A stretch of 64,000 nt of DNA from Hyphomicrobiales bacterium (GTDB lineage: Bacteria > Pseudomonadota > Alphaproteobacteria > Rhizobiales > Rhizobiaceae), in NCBI GenBank assembly GCA_900469625.1, contig UBXV01000026.1, positions 23,745-87,744 of the forward strand, given 5' to 3'. This document shows, piece by piece, positions 28,404-38,002 of the stretch. How positions within the stretch are numbered: position 1 is the first letter of the stretch; each line of letters begins with the position of its first letter. A program made the translations under genes and the position numbers. Below the pieces are notes generated by a model, which worked only from the letters and a program-made list of their open reading frames with translations, had not been told where the DNA came from and searched no databases.

Positions 28404-29164
28404 GCGGCACGCTCTATGTGGTCGGCACCGGCCCCGGTAGTCCCGCGCAGATGACGCCGGAGACGGCCGAGGCCGTCTCGCAGGCGCAGGAATTCTTCGG
28501 CTATTTCCCCTACCTCGACCGCCTGAACCTCAGGCCCGACCAGCTCCGAATCGCCTCCGACAATCGCGAGGAACTCGACCGCGCCCAGGCGGCGCTGACG
28601 CGCGCTGCGGCCGGCGCCAGGGTCTGCATGGTCTCGGGCGGCGATCCCGGCGTGTTTGCGATGGCGGCTGCCGTCTGCGAGGCGATCGACAAGGGGCCGG
28701 CGGAGTGGAAGACGGTCGATCTGGTGGTGACGCCGGGCGTGACCGCCATGCTCGCGGTCGCCGCACGCATCGGCGCGCCGCTCGGCCATGATTTCTGCGC
28801 CATCTCGCTGTCCGACAATCTGAAGCCCTGGGATGTCATCACCAAGCGGTTGAAGCTCGTGGCGGAAGCCGGTCTGGTGATCGCGCTCTATAATCCGATC
28901 AGCAAGGCGCGGCCCTGGCAACTCGGCGAAGCCTTCGAGATCCTGCGTGGCGTGCTGCCGGCGTCGGTACCGGTGATCTTCGGTCGCGCCGCAGGCCGGC
29001 CGGACGAGCGCATCGCCGTGATGCCGCTCGGTGTGGCCGACGCCAACCGCGCCGACATGGCGACCTGCGTCATCATCGGTTCTCCGGAAACGCGCATCGT
29101 CCCCCGCGACGGAAAGCCGGACCTGGTCTACACGCCGCGCTTCTACGCCGGAGACAACCAGTGA
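28400..29164 (+). CDS. cobJ: Precorrin-3B C17-methyltransferase
   Basis: This 254-residue methylase carries out the ring contraction step, forming precorrin-4. Motifs are YVVGTGPGSPAQMTPE, MVSGGDPGVFAMAAAV and VVTPGVTAMLAVAARIG. The ATG at 28400 overlaps the cobI stop; an upstream in-frame ATG (28385) only adds five residues inside cobI. Its last 22 bases overlap the end of the convergent cobK. Confidence 0.94.
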   Translation: MSGTLYVVGTGPGSPAQMTPETAEAVSQAQEFFGYFPYLDRLNLRPDQLRIASDNREELDRAQAALTRAAAGARVCMVSGGDPGVFAMAAAVCEAIDKGPAEWKTVDLVVTPGVTAMLAVAARIGAPLGHDFCAISLSDNLKPWDVITKRLKLVAEAGLVIALYNPISKARPWQLGEAFEILRGVLPASVPVIFGRAAGRPDERIAVMPLGVADANRADMATCVIIGSPETRIVPRDGKPDLVYTPRFYAGDNQ

Positions 29165-29928
29165 TCGATGCGTTGGAGTGCTGCGTTGCAGTCGCTGACC
29201 GACGGTACGTCGGCGGGCTTGCGGCGCTCGACCATGATCACCGTGATCCCGAGTTTGCGGGCAGCGGCAATCTTTCCATAGGTTGCGGCTCCGCCGCTGT
29301 TCTTGGCGACGATCGCGTCGATACGATGCGCCTTCAGCAGGTCGATCTCGTCCGTTTCAGCGAAGGGGCCGGTGGCAAGGATCGCCGTCGCATCGGGCAG
29401 TTTCAAAGGCGGCGTCACCGGATCGACGCTGCGGATGACGTAGATGTGCTGCGGGGCTGCCTCGAAATGAAAGGCTTCCTGCCGGCCGATGGCGAGAAAG
29501 ACGCGGCGCGGCATTTCGCCAAGCGCGGTCACCGCCTCGGCGACGCTGCCGACATCGGTCCAGTTGTCGCCGGCTTGCGCCTGCCACTCCGGGCGTCGAA
29601 GGGCGAGAAGGCGTACGTGCGCGGCCATTGCCGCGGCGGCAGCGTTGTGCGAAATCCGGGCGGCGAAGGGATGCGTCGCGTCGACGACCAGCGCAACCTT
29701 TTCAGCAATGAGGAAGTCCGCAAGTCCCTCGGCTCCGCCAAAACCGCCGACCCGGGCCTCGACCGGTTGCGGGCGCGGGTCGGCCGTTCGGCCGGCAAGC
29801 GAGATCACGGTGTTGTAACGCGTGTCGCCGGCAAGGCGGGATGCCAGTTCGCGGGCCTCGGTCGTCCCGCCCAGAATGAGAATGCGAGGTTTTTCCATGG
29901 CTGAGGTGTCGAACAGCGATTCGGCCAT
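29143..29928 (-). CDS. cobK: Precorrin-6A reductase
   Basis: This 261-residue NADPH-dependent reductase converts precorrin-6A to dihydro-precorrin-6. It shows RILILGGTTEARELASRL, DATHPFAARISHNA and AKNSGGAATYGKIAAAR. ATG 29928 is preferred: GGGGGAG lies 3 bases upstream and the length equals that remembered for P. denitrificans CobK. The alternative ATG 29898 has no ribosome site. It is the only minus-strand gene of the block and overlaps cobJ by 22 bases at its 3' end and cobL by 32 bases at its 5' end. Confidence 0.9.
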   Translation of the reverse strand: MAESLFDTSAMEKPRILILGGTTEARELASRLAGDTRYNTVISLAGRTADPRPQPVEARVGGFGGAEGLADFLIAEKVALVVDATHPFAARISHNAAAAAMAAHVRLLALRRPEWQAQAGDNWTDVGSVAEAVTALGEMPRRVFLAIGRQEAFHFEAAPQHIYVIRSVDPVTPPLKLPDATAILATGPFAETDEIDLLKAHRIDAIVAKNSGGAATYGKIAAARKLGITVIMVERRKPADVPSVSDCNAALQRIDHWLSPA

Positions 29929-31138
29929 CGTCTCCCCCTGGTTGACCATCATCGGCATAGGCGAGGATGGTGTAGCCGGTCTCGGCGACGAGGCCAAGCG
30001 GCTGATTGCGGCTGCGCCTGTCGTCTATGGCGGCGCTCGCCACATGGAGTTGACCCAATCGCTGATCAAGGGCGAGGGCCGCGTGTGGCAGAGCCCCTTC
30101 GGCCGGTCGGTCGAGGAGATCGTTGCACGCCGTGGCACGCCTGTCGTCGTGCTCGCCTCGGGCGACCCGTTCTTCTTCGGCGTCGGCGCCACGCTGGCAC
30201 GCCGCGTTGCTGCGGCAGAGATCCGCACCCTTCCGGCCCCTTCCTCCTTCAGCCTTGCCGCCTCGCGGCTCGGATGGGCGCTGCAGGAGGCGACGCTCGT
30301 TTCGCTCCATGGCCGGCCGCTCGATCTGGTGCGCCCGCATCTTCAGCCGGGCAACCGGGTGCTGGCGCTGACCTCTGACGGGACCGGACCGAAGGCGCTC
30401 GCCGAGCTGTTGACGGAAAGCGGGTTCGGTCAGTCGCGGCTGACGGTTCTGGAGGCGCTGGGCGGTGCCGGCGAACGGGTGACCACGCAGATTGCCTCGC
30501 TCTTCATGCTCGGTGTCGTGCACCCGCTCAACGTCTGTGCCATCGAGGTGGCCGCCGACCGGGGAGGGCGGGTGCTGCCACTTTCGGCCGGGCGCGACGA
30601 TCTGCTGTTCGAGCACGACGGGCAGATCACCAAGCGGGAGGTGCGGGCGCTGACGCTGTCGGCGCTTTCGCCGCGCAAGGGCGAGCTGCTCTGGGATATC
30701 GGTGCGGGCTCCGGCTCGATCGGTATCGAATGGATGCTCGCCGATCCGGCCATGCGGGCGATCGCCATCGAGGCTTCGCCCGAGCGCGCGGTCCGCGTCG
30801 GCCGCAATGCCGAGGCCTTCGGCGTGCCCGGCCTGATGGTCGTTCAGGGCAAGGCGCCGGCGGCACTCACAGGTCTTTCGCGCCCCGACGCGATCTTCAT
30901 CGGCGGCGGCGGCAGCGAGCCGGGCGTCATGGATGCGGCGGTCGCTGCACTCGGCGAGGGTGGCCGGCTGGTCGCCAATGCCGTGACGACAGAGATGGAA
31001 GCGGTGCTGCTGCAACGCCATGCGCAGCTCGGCGGATCGCTCATCCGCATCGATATCGCCCGCGCGCTGCCGATCGGCGGCATGACGGGCTGGCGGCCGG
31101 CGATGCCGGTCACGCAATGGTCCTGGACGAAGAGCTAG
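29897..31138 (+). CDS. cobL: Precorrin-6Y C5,15-methyltransferase (decarboxylating)
   Basis: This 413-residue bifunctional enzyme methylates C5 and C15 and decarboxylates ring C. The N-terminal half is a tetrapyrrole methylase (LTIIGIGEDGVAGLGDEAKR, VVVLASGDPFFFGVG); the C-terminal half (from about 225) is a CbiT-type methylase (LLWDIGAGSGSIGIEWMLA, DAIFIGGGGSEPG). The ATG 29897 has GAGG 7 bases upstream. Its start codon lies inside the beginning of cobK on the other strand. Confidence 0.94.
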   Translation: MAEVSNSDSAIVSPWLTIIGIGEDGVAGLGDEAKRLIAAAPVVYGGARHMELTQSLIKGEGRVWQSPFGRSVEEIVARRGTPVVVLASGDPFFFGVGATLARRVAAAEIRTLPAPSSFSLAASRLGWALQEATLVSLHGRPLDLVRPHLQPGNRVLALTSDGTGPKALAELLTESGFGQSRLTVLEALGGAGERVTTQIASLFMLGVVHPLNVCAIEVAADRGGRVLPLSAGRDDLLFEHDGQITKREVRALTLSALSPRKGELLWDIGAGSGSIGIEWMLADPAMRAIAIEASPERAVRVGRNAEAFGVPGLMVVQGKAPAALTGLSRPDAIFIGGGGSEPGVMDAAVAALGEGGRLVANAVTTEMEAVLLQRHAQLGGSLIRIDIARALPIGGMTGWRPAMPVTQWSWTKS

Positions 31139-31228
31139 CGCTGTTCTGCATTCGGACTTGCAAGGGACAGAAGATTGGCGCGGTTGACGCATTTGCGTGA
31201 ACGGCACCTGGAACGTGCGGAGAAACAC

Positions 31229-31987
31229 ATGACGGTACATTTCATCGGCGCTGGCCCGGGGGCTGCGGATCTGATCACGGTTCGCGGTCGCGACCTGATC
31301 GGGCGTTGCCCGGTCTGCCTCTACGCCGGATCGATCGTCTCGCCGGAACTCCTGCAATATTGCCCGCCCGGCGCGCGCATCGTCGATACCGCGCCGATGT
31401 CGCTGGACGAGATCGAGGCCGAATATCTGCGCGCTCATGAAGCCGGCGAGGACGTCGCTCGCCTGCATTCCGGCGATCTATCCGTTTGGAGCGCGGTTGC
31501 CGAGCAGATCCGTCGGCTGGAGAAACACGGCATCGGCTACACCATGACGCCGGGCGTTCCGTCCTTCGCGGCAGCTGCCGCAGCACTCGGCCGCGAATTG
31601 ACCATTCCGGCCGTCGCCCAGAGCCTGGTGCTGACGCGGGTTTCCGGTCGCGCCTCGCCGATGCCGAACACCGAAACGCTGGCCGGCTTCGGCGCCACCG
31701 GCGCAACACTTGCCATCCATCTGGCCATCCATGCGCTCGATCAGGTGGTCGAGGAACTGACGCCGCTCTATGGCGCCGAATGCCCCGTCGCCATCGTCGT
31801 CAAGGCGTCTTGGCCCGATGAGCGGATCGTGCGTGGCACGCTCGGCACGATCGCCGGAAAGGTTGCCGACGAGCCTATCGAGCGCACGGCGCTGATCTTT
31901 GTCGGTCCGGGGCTCGAAGCTTCGGATTTCCGTGAAAGCTCGCTTTACGATCCCGCCTATCAGCGGCGGTTCAGAGGGCGCGAGTAG
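31229..31987 (+). CDS. cobM: Precorrin-4 C11-methyltransferase
   Basis: This 252-residue methylase makes precorrin-5. Motifs are [49 protein letters not shown] and [19 protein letters not shown] 31229 with CGGAG upstream is preferred to an in-frame start at 31175. It ends 2 bases before the convergent phaG stop, so the two transcription units abut without a visible terminator. Confidence 0.94.
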   Translation: MTVHFIGAGPGAADLITVRGRDLIGRCPVCLYAGSIVSPELLQYCPPGARIVDTAPMSLDEIEAEYLRAHEAGEDVARLHSGDLSVWSAVAEQIRRLEKHGIGYTMTPGVPSFAAAAAALGRELTIPAVAQSLVLTRVSGRASPMPNTETLAGFGATGATLAIHLAIHALDQVVEELTPLYGAECPVAIVVKASWPDERIVRGTLGTIAGKVADEPIERTALIFVGPGLEASDFRESSLYDPAYQRRFRGRE

Positions 31988-31989
31988 CC

Positions 31990-32373
31990 TTATTCCTTGC
32001 CGTCTTCCGGCGTCTCGACAGGAAGCGGCTTCTGCTTCAGCGGCACGCCACGGCGTTCCTCGACGCGGTCACGGTAAAGTGCGGCCTGGCCGAGCAGCAT
32101 CAGTGTGACCGGCGTGGTCATGATGACGAAGACGATGATCAGGACTTCGTGGAACACCCAACGGTTCTGCAGCACGGCAAAGCAGACCATGGAGGCCGTG
32201 CAGATCAGGATGACGCCGCCACTGGTGGCGAGCGTCGGGGCATGCAGGCGGGTGTAAAAGTCCGGCAGCCGCAGCAGGCCCAGCGAGCCGACAAGGGCGA
32301 TAGCGGCACCGAGAAGAACGAGCCCGCAGACAATGACGGCGGCCCAGGTCGGAAGGTCGGTCAGATGGCTCAT
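31990..32373 (-). CDS. phaG: Monovalent cation/H+ antiporter subunit G
   Basis: This 127-residue protein has three membrane segments and the MnhG/PhaG pattern LGLLRLPDFYTRLHAPTLATSG, with a charged cytoplasmic tail. It is the last gene of the seven-function Pha/Mrp operon and overlaps phaF by 4 bases. Confidence 0.92.
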   Translation of the reverse strand: MSHLTDLPTWAAVIVCGLVLLGAAIALVGSLGLLRLPDFYTRLHAPTLATSGGVILICTASMVCFAVLQNRWVFHEVLIIVFVIMTTPVTLMLLGQAALYRDRVEERRGVPLKQKPLPVETPEDGKE

Positions 32374-32651
32374 TCGATCACCTCCCCGCGCATCAGGAAC
32401 TTGCCGAAGGCGATCGACGAGACGAAGCCGATCAGCGCCACGATCAACGCGGATTCGAAATAGATGCTGTTGGCGGTGCGGATGCCGAAGGTCAGCAGCA
32501 TCAGCATGGCGTTGATATAGAGCGTATCCAGGCCGAGAATGCGGTCCTGGGCGCGCGGTCCCTTGATCATACGGTAGAGCGCAAACGCCATGGCAAGCCC
32601 GATCATGATCTGGGCTGCGAGGATCGACCAGATGATGGCAAGTACCGTCAT
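32370..32651 (-). CDS. phaF: Monovalent cation/H+ antiporter subunit F
   Basis: This 93-residue, three-helix protein has the MnhF signature YRMIKGPRAQDRILGLDTL. Both ends overlap neighbouring genes by ATGA. Confidence 0.92.
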   Translation of the reverse strand: MTVLAIIWSILAAQIMIGLAMAFALYRMIKGPRAQDRILGLDTLYINAMLMLLTFGIRTANSIYFESALIVALIGFVSSIAFGKFLMRGEVIE

Positions 32652-33133
32652 GCGAACATCTCCTTCAAACCGGCCTCATAGCGCTTCACCGTGTTGATCC
32701 AGACCTCTTCGTTCTCCATGTCGAGCACGTGGAAAAGCAGCGATTTCCGGCCGCGATCATATTCGAGCCAGGCCGTTCCGGGGGTCGCGGTCATGATGCA
32801 GGCGAGAAGCGCCAGTGCGTTCTCATCCTCGATGTCGATATCGACCGTCAGGAAGCCGGAATTTGGCGCACGGCGGCCGGCGCGCAGGATGACGAGGGCG
32901 ACCGCTATATTCGAGCGGATGACGTCGACGAACACGCTGGCACCGAAGCGCAGCATCAGCAGGATGCGGCGCGGATGCGAGCGGGCCGGTGTCAGCTTCA
33001 GGGTCACCCAGGCGAGCGAAACGCCGAGGATCGTGCCCATGACGATGGTGCCGGGAGCGACCGACTGGTTCAGCAGCATCCAGATGATGAGGAGGCCGAG
33101 AGACAGAAGCGGATAGGGGAACCAGGTGCGCAT
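32648..33133 (-). CDS. phaE: Monovalent cation/H+ antiporter subunit E
   Basis: This 161-residue protein has N-terminal membrane helices and the MnhE features LRFGASVFVDVIRSNIAVA, ALLACIMTATPGTAWLEYD and a cytoplasmic tail with FHVLDMENEEVWINTVKRYE. It overlaps phaF and lies 3 bases after phaD. Confidence 0.92.
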   Translation of the reverse strand: MRTWFPYPLLSLGLLIIWMLLNQSVAPGTIVMGTILGVSLAWVTLKLTPARSHPRRILLMLRFGASVFVDVIRSNIAVALVILRAGRRAPNSGFLTVDIDIEDENALALLACIMTATPGTAWLEYDRGRKSLLFHVLDMENEEVWINTVKRYEAGLKEMFA

Positions 33134-33136
33134 CGG

Positions 33137-34756
33137 CTACTGCCCTCCCATGCGCGGTGCCGTCAGCACGCGCTCCGTATAGCCCGATGGGTTGAGCAGC
33201 GAATCCGCGGTTGCCTGCATGTAGCGCATCGTCGGGCCCGCCTGCAGGCTCAGGAAGATGCAGGCGCCGAGCAGCACCACGACCGGCGCGATCTCGATGA
33301 CGAAGACCCGCGGCACGGTGTTTTCGATCGAGGCCCAGAAGGTGCGGATGCCGACGCGGTTCATCGCGATCATGGCGGAAAGGCCCGACAGGATCAGCAG
33401 GGTGACGTAGGTCCAGTCGGCGGCCGAAAGCGCCGGGCTCGGCTCGGCGCCGGAGAGGCCGAAGAGACCGCTGAGGATCGCGAACTTGGCAACGAAACCG
33501 GAAAGCGGCGGCAGGCCCGCGAGCAGAAGGGCGCAGAGGCAGAAGCAGAGGCCGAGCACCGCCATGGTGCCGGGGATGGCAGCACCCGCTTCATCGACTT
33601 CCTCATCCTCGTCGGCGTCACCATAGGCCTCCATCGTCACCGCCAGAACGTCGGCACCGGCGTCGCGGCCGCGCTCAACCAGTTCGATCAGCAGGAAGAA
33701 GGCCGAGATCGTCAGCGTCGAGCTGACGAGGTAGAACAGCGCGCCGGCAATCATGCTCGAATGCCCAAGGCCGATCGCCGCCAGCAACGTGCCCGAGGAG
33801 ACGAGCACCGAATAGGCCGCAAGCCGACCCATGGCCTGGGAGGCGAGCACGCCGATCGCGCCGAAGGCGATCGTCAGCATTCCGCCGATCACCAGCAGCG
33901 TCTGGCCGAAGCCCGCTGAAACGCCGGCATTGGCACCGAAGACGAGCAGCGACAGGCGCAGGATGACGTAGATGCCGACCTTGGTCAGCACGGCGAAGAC
34001 GGCTGCGACCGGCGGCGTTGCCGCGGAATAGGCGGTCGGCAGCCAGAAACTCAAGGGCCACATGCCGGCCTTGACCAGGAAGGCGACGCCAAGGATGCCG
34101 GCGCCGACTTCGACCATCTGCCGGTTTTCCGGCGAGATCGTCGCAAGCTTGATGGCCAGGTCGGCCATGTTGAGCGTGCCGGTCGCGCCATAGATCAGGC
34201 TGACGCCGATCAGGAACAGCGACGACGCCGCAAGGTTGATGGCGACGTAGTGCAGCCCGGCCTTGACGCGCAGCGGACCGGAACCGTGCAGCAACAGGCC
34301 ATAGGATGCCGCCAACATGATCTCGAAGAAGACGAAGAGATTGAACAGGTCGCCGGTCAGGAACGCGCCATTGAGGCCGGCGATCAGAAGCTGGAACAGC
34401 GAGTGGAAGTGATGGCCGGCGGTGTGCCAGCGGGCGATCGAATAGACCTGGGCTGCGAGCGCCAAGCCGCTCGTCAGGCACAGCATCAGCGCCGACAGCC
34501 GGTCGAGCACCAGCACGATGCCGAAAGGTGCTGGCCAGTTGCCGAGCTGGTAGACGCTGGTGCCGGCGAGAAAGCCCTCGGTCGATGCGCTCGCGCGCAT
34601 CAGCGCCATGGAAAGCAGGAAGAGGACAAGCGTCGAGACGAAGCCCATCACGCCCTTGGCCATGCGGTTGCGTTCGTCGATCGGGATCATCGCCGCGCCA
34701 ACCATCAACGGGATGAGGATGGGCAGGATGATCAAGTGGTGCAGCCAATCAGTCAC
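33137..34756 (-). CDS. phaD: Monovalent cation/H+ antiporter subunit D
   Basis: This protein of about 539 residues is homologous to the proton-pumping NuoL/M/N subunits and has about 14 membrane helices; the conserved core includes AGLNGAFLTGDLFNLFVFFE and FLVKAGMWPLSFWLPTAYS with the essential Lys. An acidic insert (DADEDEEVDEAG) sits between two helices. The start is uncertain: GTG 34756 with GGGAG upstream overlaps the phaC stop by 8 bases; ATG 34780 is the alternative and gives 547 residues. Confidence 0.92.
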   Translation of the reverse strand: MTDWLHHLIILPILIPLMVGAAMIPIDERNRMAKGVMGFVSTLVLFLLSMALMRASASTEGFLAGTSVYQLGNWPAPFGIVLVLDRLSALMLCLTSGLALAAQVYSIARWHTAGHHFHSLFQLLIAGLNGAFLTGDLFNLFVFFEIMLAASYGLLLHGSGPLRVKAGLHYVAINLAASSLFLIGVSLIYGATGTLNMADLAIKLATISPENRQMVEVGAGILGVAFLVKAGMWPLSFWLPTAYSAATPPVAAVFAVLTKVGIYVILRLSLLVFGANAGVSAGFGQTLLVIGGMLTIAFGAIGVLASQAMGRLAAYSVLVSSGTLLAAIGLGHSSMIAGALFYLVSSTLTISAFFLLIELVERGRDAGADVLAVTMEAYGDADEDEEVDEAGAAIPGTMAVLGLCFCLCALLLAGLPPLSGFVAKFAILSGLFGLSGAEPSPALSAADWTYVTLLILSGLSAMIAMNRVGIRTFWASIENTVPRVFVIEIAPVVVLLGACIFLSLQAGPTMRYMQATADSLLNPSGYTERVLTAPRMGGQ

Positions 34757-35096
34757 TGCGCTGCTCCCTTCCGTCGACATGGTCGGTTCCGGTGAAGCCG
34801 CGCGAGGCGAGCAGCACGACGAGGAAGAGCGCCGTCATGGCAAAGCCGATGACGATGGCGGTCAGCACCAGTGCCTGCGGCACCGGATCGGTATAGCGCG
34901 ATAGATCGCCGACGCCGCCGGGCTCGAGAATGGGAGGCGCGTTCACGCGCAGCCGGCCCATGCCGAAGATGAAGAGATTGACGGCATAGGAGAGCAGCGA
35001 CAGGCCGATGATCACCTGATAGGTGCGCGGCCGGAGCAGGAGATAGACGCCTGAGGCGGTGAGCACGCCGATGGCGGCGGACAGGATGAGCTCCAT
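34749..35096 (-). CDS. phaC: Monovalent cation/H+ antiporter subunit C
   Basis: This 115-residue protein is related to NuoK, with three membrane helices (LILSAAIGVLTASGVYLLL, YQVIIGLSLLSYAVNLFIF, DPVPQALVLTAIVIGFAMTA). The conserved DPVPQALVLTAIVI segment is diagnostic. Its ATG overlaps the phaAB stop (TAATG). Confidence 0.93.
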   Translation of the reverse strand: MELILSAAIGVLTASGVYLLLRPRTYQVIIGLSLLSYAVNLFIFGMGRLRVNAPPILEPGGVGDLSRYTDPVPQALVLTAIVIGFAMTALFLVVLLASRGFTGTDHVDGREQRSD

Positions 35097-38002
35097 TATT
35101 TCGCCTCCTTCGCGGCGCGAAGGGCGCGGGCATGGGCACGCGGCGCGCGGATGGACTGGTGCGCGAGCGCGATCAGGATCAGGACCGTCGCTCCGACCAC
35201 CAGCGAGAAGACGCCGAGATCGAAGAAGATCGCGCTTGCGAGCGGGATCTTCCCGATGATCGGCAAGGTGACGTACTGCGCGTGCGACGTCAGGAACGGA
35301 TAGCCGAACAGCCATGAGCCGATGCCCGTTGCCGCAGCAACGAGGATGCCGATGCTCATCCAGCGCAGCGGATGGATGCGCAGACGTTCCTCGACCCAGC
35401 GGGTGCCGCCGGACATGTATTGCAGGATGAAGCCGATCGACATGGCGATACCGGCGGCAAAGCCGCCGCCCGGCAGGTCATGGCCGCGCAGGAAGAAATA
35501 GGCCGCCAGCATGCCGCTGACCGGGAACATCCAGCGCATGATTACCGACGGAACAAACAGATATTCGGCGACGCTGTCGCCCTTCGCGCGGTCGGGGTGA
35601 TCGTCGTCGAAGGCGTTCTGGACCTGCTGCTGTTCCGGCGCCTCCAGGCTGTCGGCCTGCGGGCGGAAGCGCAGCAGCAGCGCGAACACGGTCAGCGCCA
35701 CGATCGCGAGCACCGCGATTTCGCCGAGCGTGTCGAAGCCGCGGAAGTCGACGAGGATGACATTGACGACGTTGGTGCCGCCGCCTTCCTTGTAGGCGCG
35801 CTCGAGGAAATAGCTGGCGATCGTTTCCGGCATCGGCCGGGTCATCACCGTATAGGCGATCAGCGCCACGCCGCCGCCGGCCACGATTGCCAGCACGAAG
35901 TCGCGCAGGCGCCGCAGACGGACGCGCAACGACAGGAGTTCGGATTCCTGCGTATCCTCGATGCGCTTGGGCAGCCAGCGCAGGCCGAGCAGGATCAGGA
36001 CCGTCGTGACGATCTCGACGAGCAACTGGGTAACCGCAAGGTCGGGCGCCGACAGCCAGACGAAGGTGATGCAGGTGACGAGACCGGCGCCGCCCAGAAG
36101 CACGAGCGCTGCCAGCCGGTGGAACTTCGCCTGATAGGCGGCCCCGACGGCGCAGGCGATGCCGATCGCCCAGAGAAGCGCGAAGGCCGGATCGATGCCA
36201 CGCACCACAAGTGCCGGCAGTTGATAGTGATTGAGCAAGAGCGGCAAGGCGCCGGCGAGGATCGCGACGAAGACGAGGAAGCGCATCTGCGGCTGCAGCC
36301 GGCGGGTGCCGAGCCGCTGTTCGAGCCAGCGCGCCCATTTCCACGAGAGCGTCACGAGCACGCGCTCGAAGATGCGCTGGCCGTGCAGCAGGCGGAAGAC
36401 CGGCGGGCCTTCGGTGCTGGTCGCGAGATAGTTGCGCATCAGGAAATAGAGACCGATGCCGCCGAGAAGCGCAACGAAGCTCATGATCAGCGGCAGGTTC
36501 CAGCCGTGCCAGACCGAAAGGCTGTATTGCGGCGTGCTGGCACCGAGGACCGACACCACGGCGGTGTGCAGGAACGGGCCGATGGTGATCGCGGGGATGA
36601 TGCCGACGACGAGGCAGGCAAGCACCAGGAACTCGATCGGCGCGCGCATCCAGCGCGGCGGCTCGTGCGGGGTCTTCGGCATGTCGCTCGGTGTCTTGCC
36701 GAAGAAGACACTGTGAATGAAGCGCAGCGAATAGGTGACGGCAAACATGCCCGCAAGCGTCGCGACATAGGGCGTGATCGTATCGAGCAGATTGGCCTGA
36801 TGCGTCTCGATCGCCTCTGCGAAGAACATTTCCTTGGAGATGAAGCCGTTCAACAACGGTACGCCCGCCATGGCGGCGCTTGCGACCATGGCCAGCATGG
36901 CGGTGCCGGGCATGTAGCGTATCAATCCGCCGAGCTTGCGCATGTCGCGGGTGCCGGTTTCATGGTCGATGATGCCGGCTGCCATGAACAGCGATGCCTT
37001 GAAGGTGGCGTGATTGACGATGTGAAAGACCGCGGCGACGGCGGCCAGCGGACTGCCGAGGCTGAGCAGAACCGTGATCAACCCGAGGTGGCTGATGGTC
37101 GAATAGGCGAGCAACCCCTTCAGGTCCTGCTGGAAGATGGCGAAATAGGCCCCGAGCAGCAGCGTCGTCAGCCCGGCGAGCCCGACGATCCAGAACCAGG
37201 CTTCGGTGCCGGCCATGACCGGCCAGAATCGCACCAGCAGGAACACGCCTGCCTTCACCATCGTCGCCGAATGCAGATAGGCCGAAACGGGGGTGGGCGC
37301 CGCCATGGCGTGCGGCAGCCAGAAATGAAAGGGGAACTGGGCGCTCTTGGTCAAGGCTCCAAGAAGGATGAGGACCAGGGTCGCCAGGTAGAGCGGGTGT
37401 TCGCGGATCATGTCGCCTGAGGCGAGCACGACGTCGAGGTCATAGCTGCCGACGATCCGGCCCATGATCAACAGGCCGACGAGCATGCAGAGCCCGCCCA
37501 TGCCGGTCATCGTCAGCGCCATGCGCGCGCCGTCGCGGGCGTGGGCGTTATGGTGCCAATAGCCGATGAGCAGGAAGGAGACGATGCTTGTCAGCTCCCA
37601 GAAGACCGCAAGCAGGATCAGATTGCCGGAAAGCACGACGCCGAGCATCGACCCCATGAAGGCAAGGAACAGGGAGAAGAAGCGCGGGACCGGATCCTCG
37701 GCTGCCATGTAATAGCGGGCGTAGAGCACGACGAGCACGCCGATCGCCGTCACCAGCACCGTGAACAGCCAGGCAAAGCCGTCCATCCTCAAGGTGAAAT
37801 TGAGACCGAGCTCCGGTATCCAGGCCAGTTCGTAGCGCAGGACCCCGCCTGATGTCACGAAAGGATAGAGACAGGCTGCAACCAGGAAACAGAGAAGCGC
37901 GATGGCGCCTGCGAACCAGGCCGTTGCGCCGCGTTGATCGGGCGGAAAGAAGATTGCAATGAGGCTTCCCGCGAACGGGGCTAGGATGAAGACAGAAAGC
38001 AA
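35096..38002 (-). CDS. phaAB: Fused monovalent cation/H+ antiporter subunits A and B
   Basis: This 968-residue protein joins the NuoL-like PhaA (residues 1 to about 800) with the MnhB domain (last about 150 residues, PSVIMRWMFPVSGMLAAYFF and LPGGGFAAGIAMSIGFILQYM). The PhaA part has LLLAVFWELTSIVSFLLIGYW-type helices and the proton-channel segments around FPFHFWLPHAMAAPTPVSAY and NHATFKASLFM. The A-B fusion is typical of rhizobial Pha1 (group 2 Mrp) systems. No ATG or GTG is available upstream before a stop, so TTG 38002 (GGGGA just before) is taken as start. It heads the operon; pha1 of S. meliloti exports K+ and is needed for alkaline adaptation and symbiosis. Confidence 0.92.
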   Translation of the reverse strand: MLSVFILAPFAGSLIAIFFPPDQRGATAWFAGAIALLCFLVAACLYPFVTSGGVLRYELAWIPELGLNFTLRMDGFAWLFTVLVTAIGVLVVLYARYYMAAEDPVPRFFSLFLAFMGSMLGVVLSGNLILLAVFWELTSIVSFLLIGYWHHNAHARDGARMALTMTGMGGLCMLVGLLIMGRIVGSYDLDVVLASGDMIREHPLYLATLVLILLGALTKSAQFPFHFWLPHAMAAPTPVSAYLHSATMVKAGVFLLVRFWPVMAGTEAWFWIVGLAGLTTLLLGAYFAIFQQDLKGLLAYSTISHLGLITVLLSLGSPLAAVAAVFHIVNHATFKASLFMAAGIIDHETGTRDMRKLGGLIRYMPGTAMLAMVASAAMAGVPLLNGFISKEMFFAEAIETHQANLLDTITPYVATLAGMFAVTYSLRFIHSVFFGKTPSDMPKTPHEPPRWMRAPIEFLVLACLVVGIIPAITIGPFLHTAVVSVLGASTPQYSLSVWHGWNLPLIMSFVALLGGIGLYFLMRNYLATSTEGPPVFRLLHGQRIFERVLVTLSWKWARWLEQRLGTRRLQPQMRFLVFVAILAGALPLLLNHYQLPALVVRGIDPAFALLWAIGIACAVGAAYQAKFHRLAALVLLGGAGLVTCITFVWLSAPDLAVTQLLVEIVTTVLILLGLRWLPKRIEDTQESELLSLRVRLRRLRDFVLAIVAGGGVALIAYTVMTRPMPETIASYFLERAYKEGGGTNVVNVILVDFRGFDTLGEIAVLAIVALTVFALLLRFRPQADSLEAPEQQQVQNAFDDDHPDRAKGDSVAEYLFVPSVIMRWMFPVSGMLAAYFFLRGHDLPGGGFAAGIAMSIGFILQYMSGGTRWVEERLRIHPLRWMSIGILVAAATGIGSWLFGYPFLTSHAQYVTLPIIGKIPLASAIFFDLGVFSLVVGATVLILIALAHQSIRAPRAHARALRAAKEAK

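Noticed and set aside
35372..37420. 682-codon open frame on the plus strand opposite phaAB
   Set aside because: Its product is dominated by D, R, E, Q and H in the way antisense frames of membrane proteins are. The minus-strand antiporter gene is certain.
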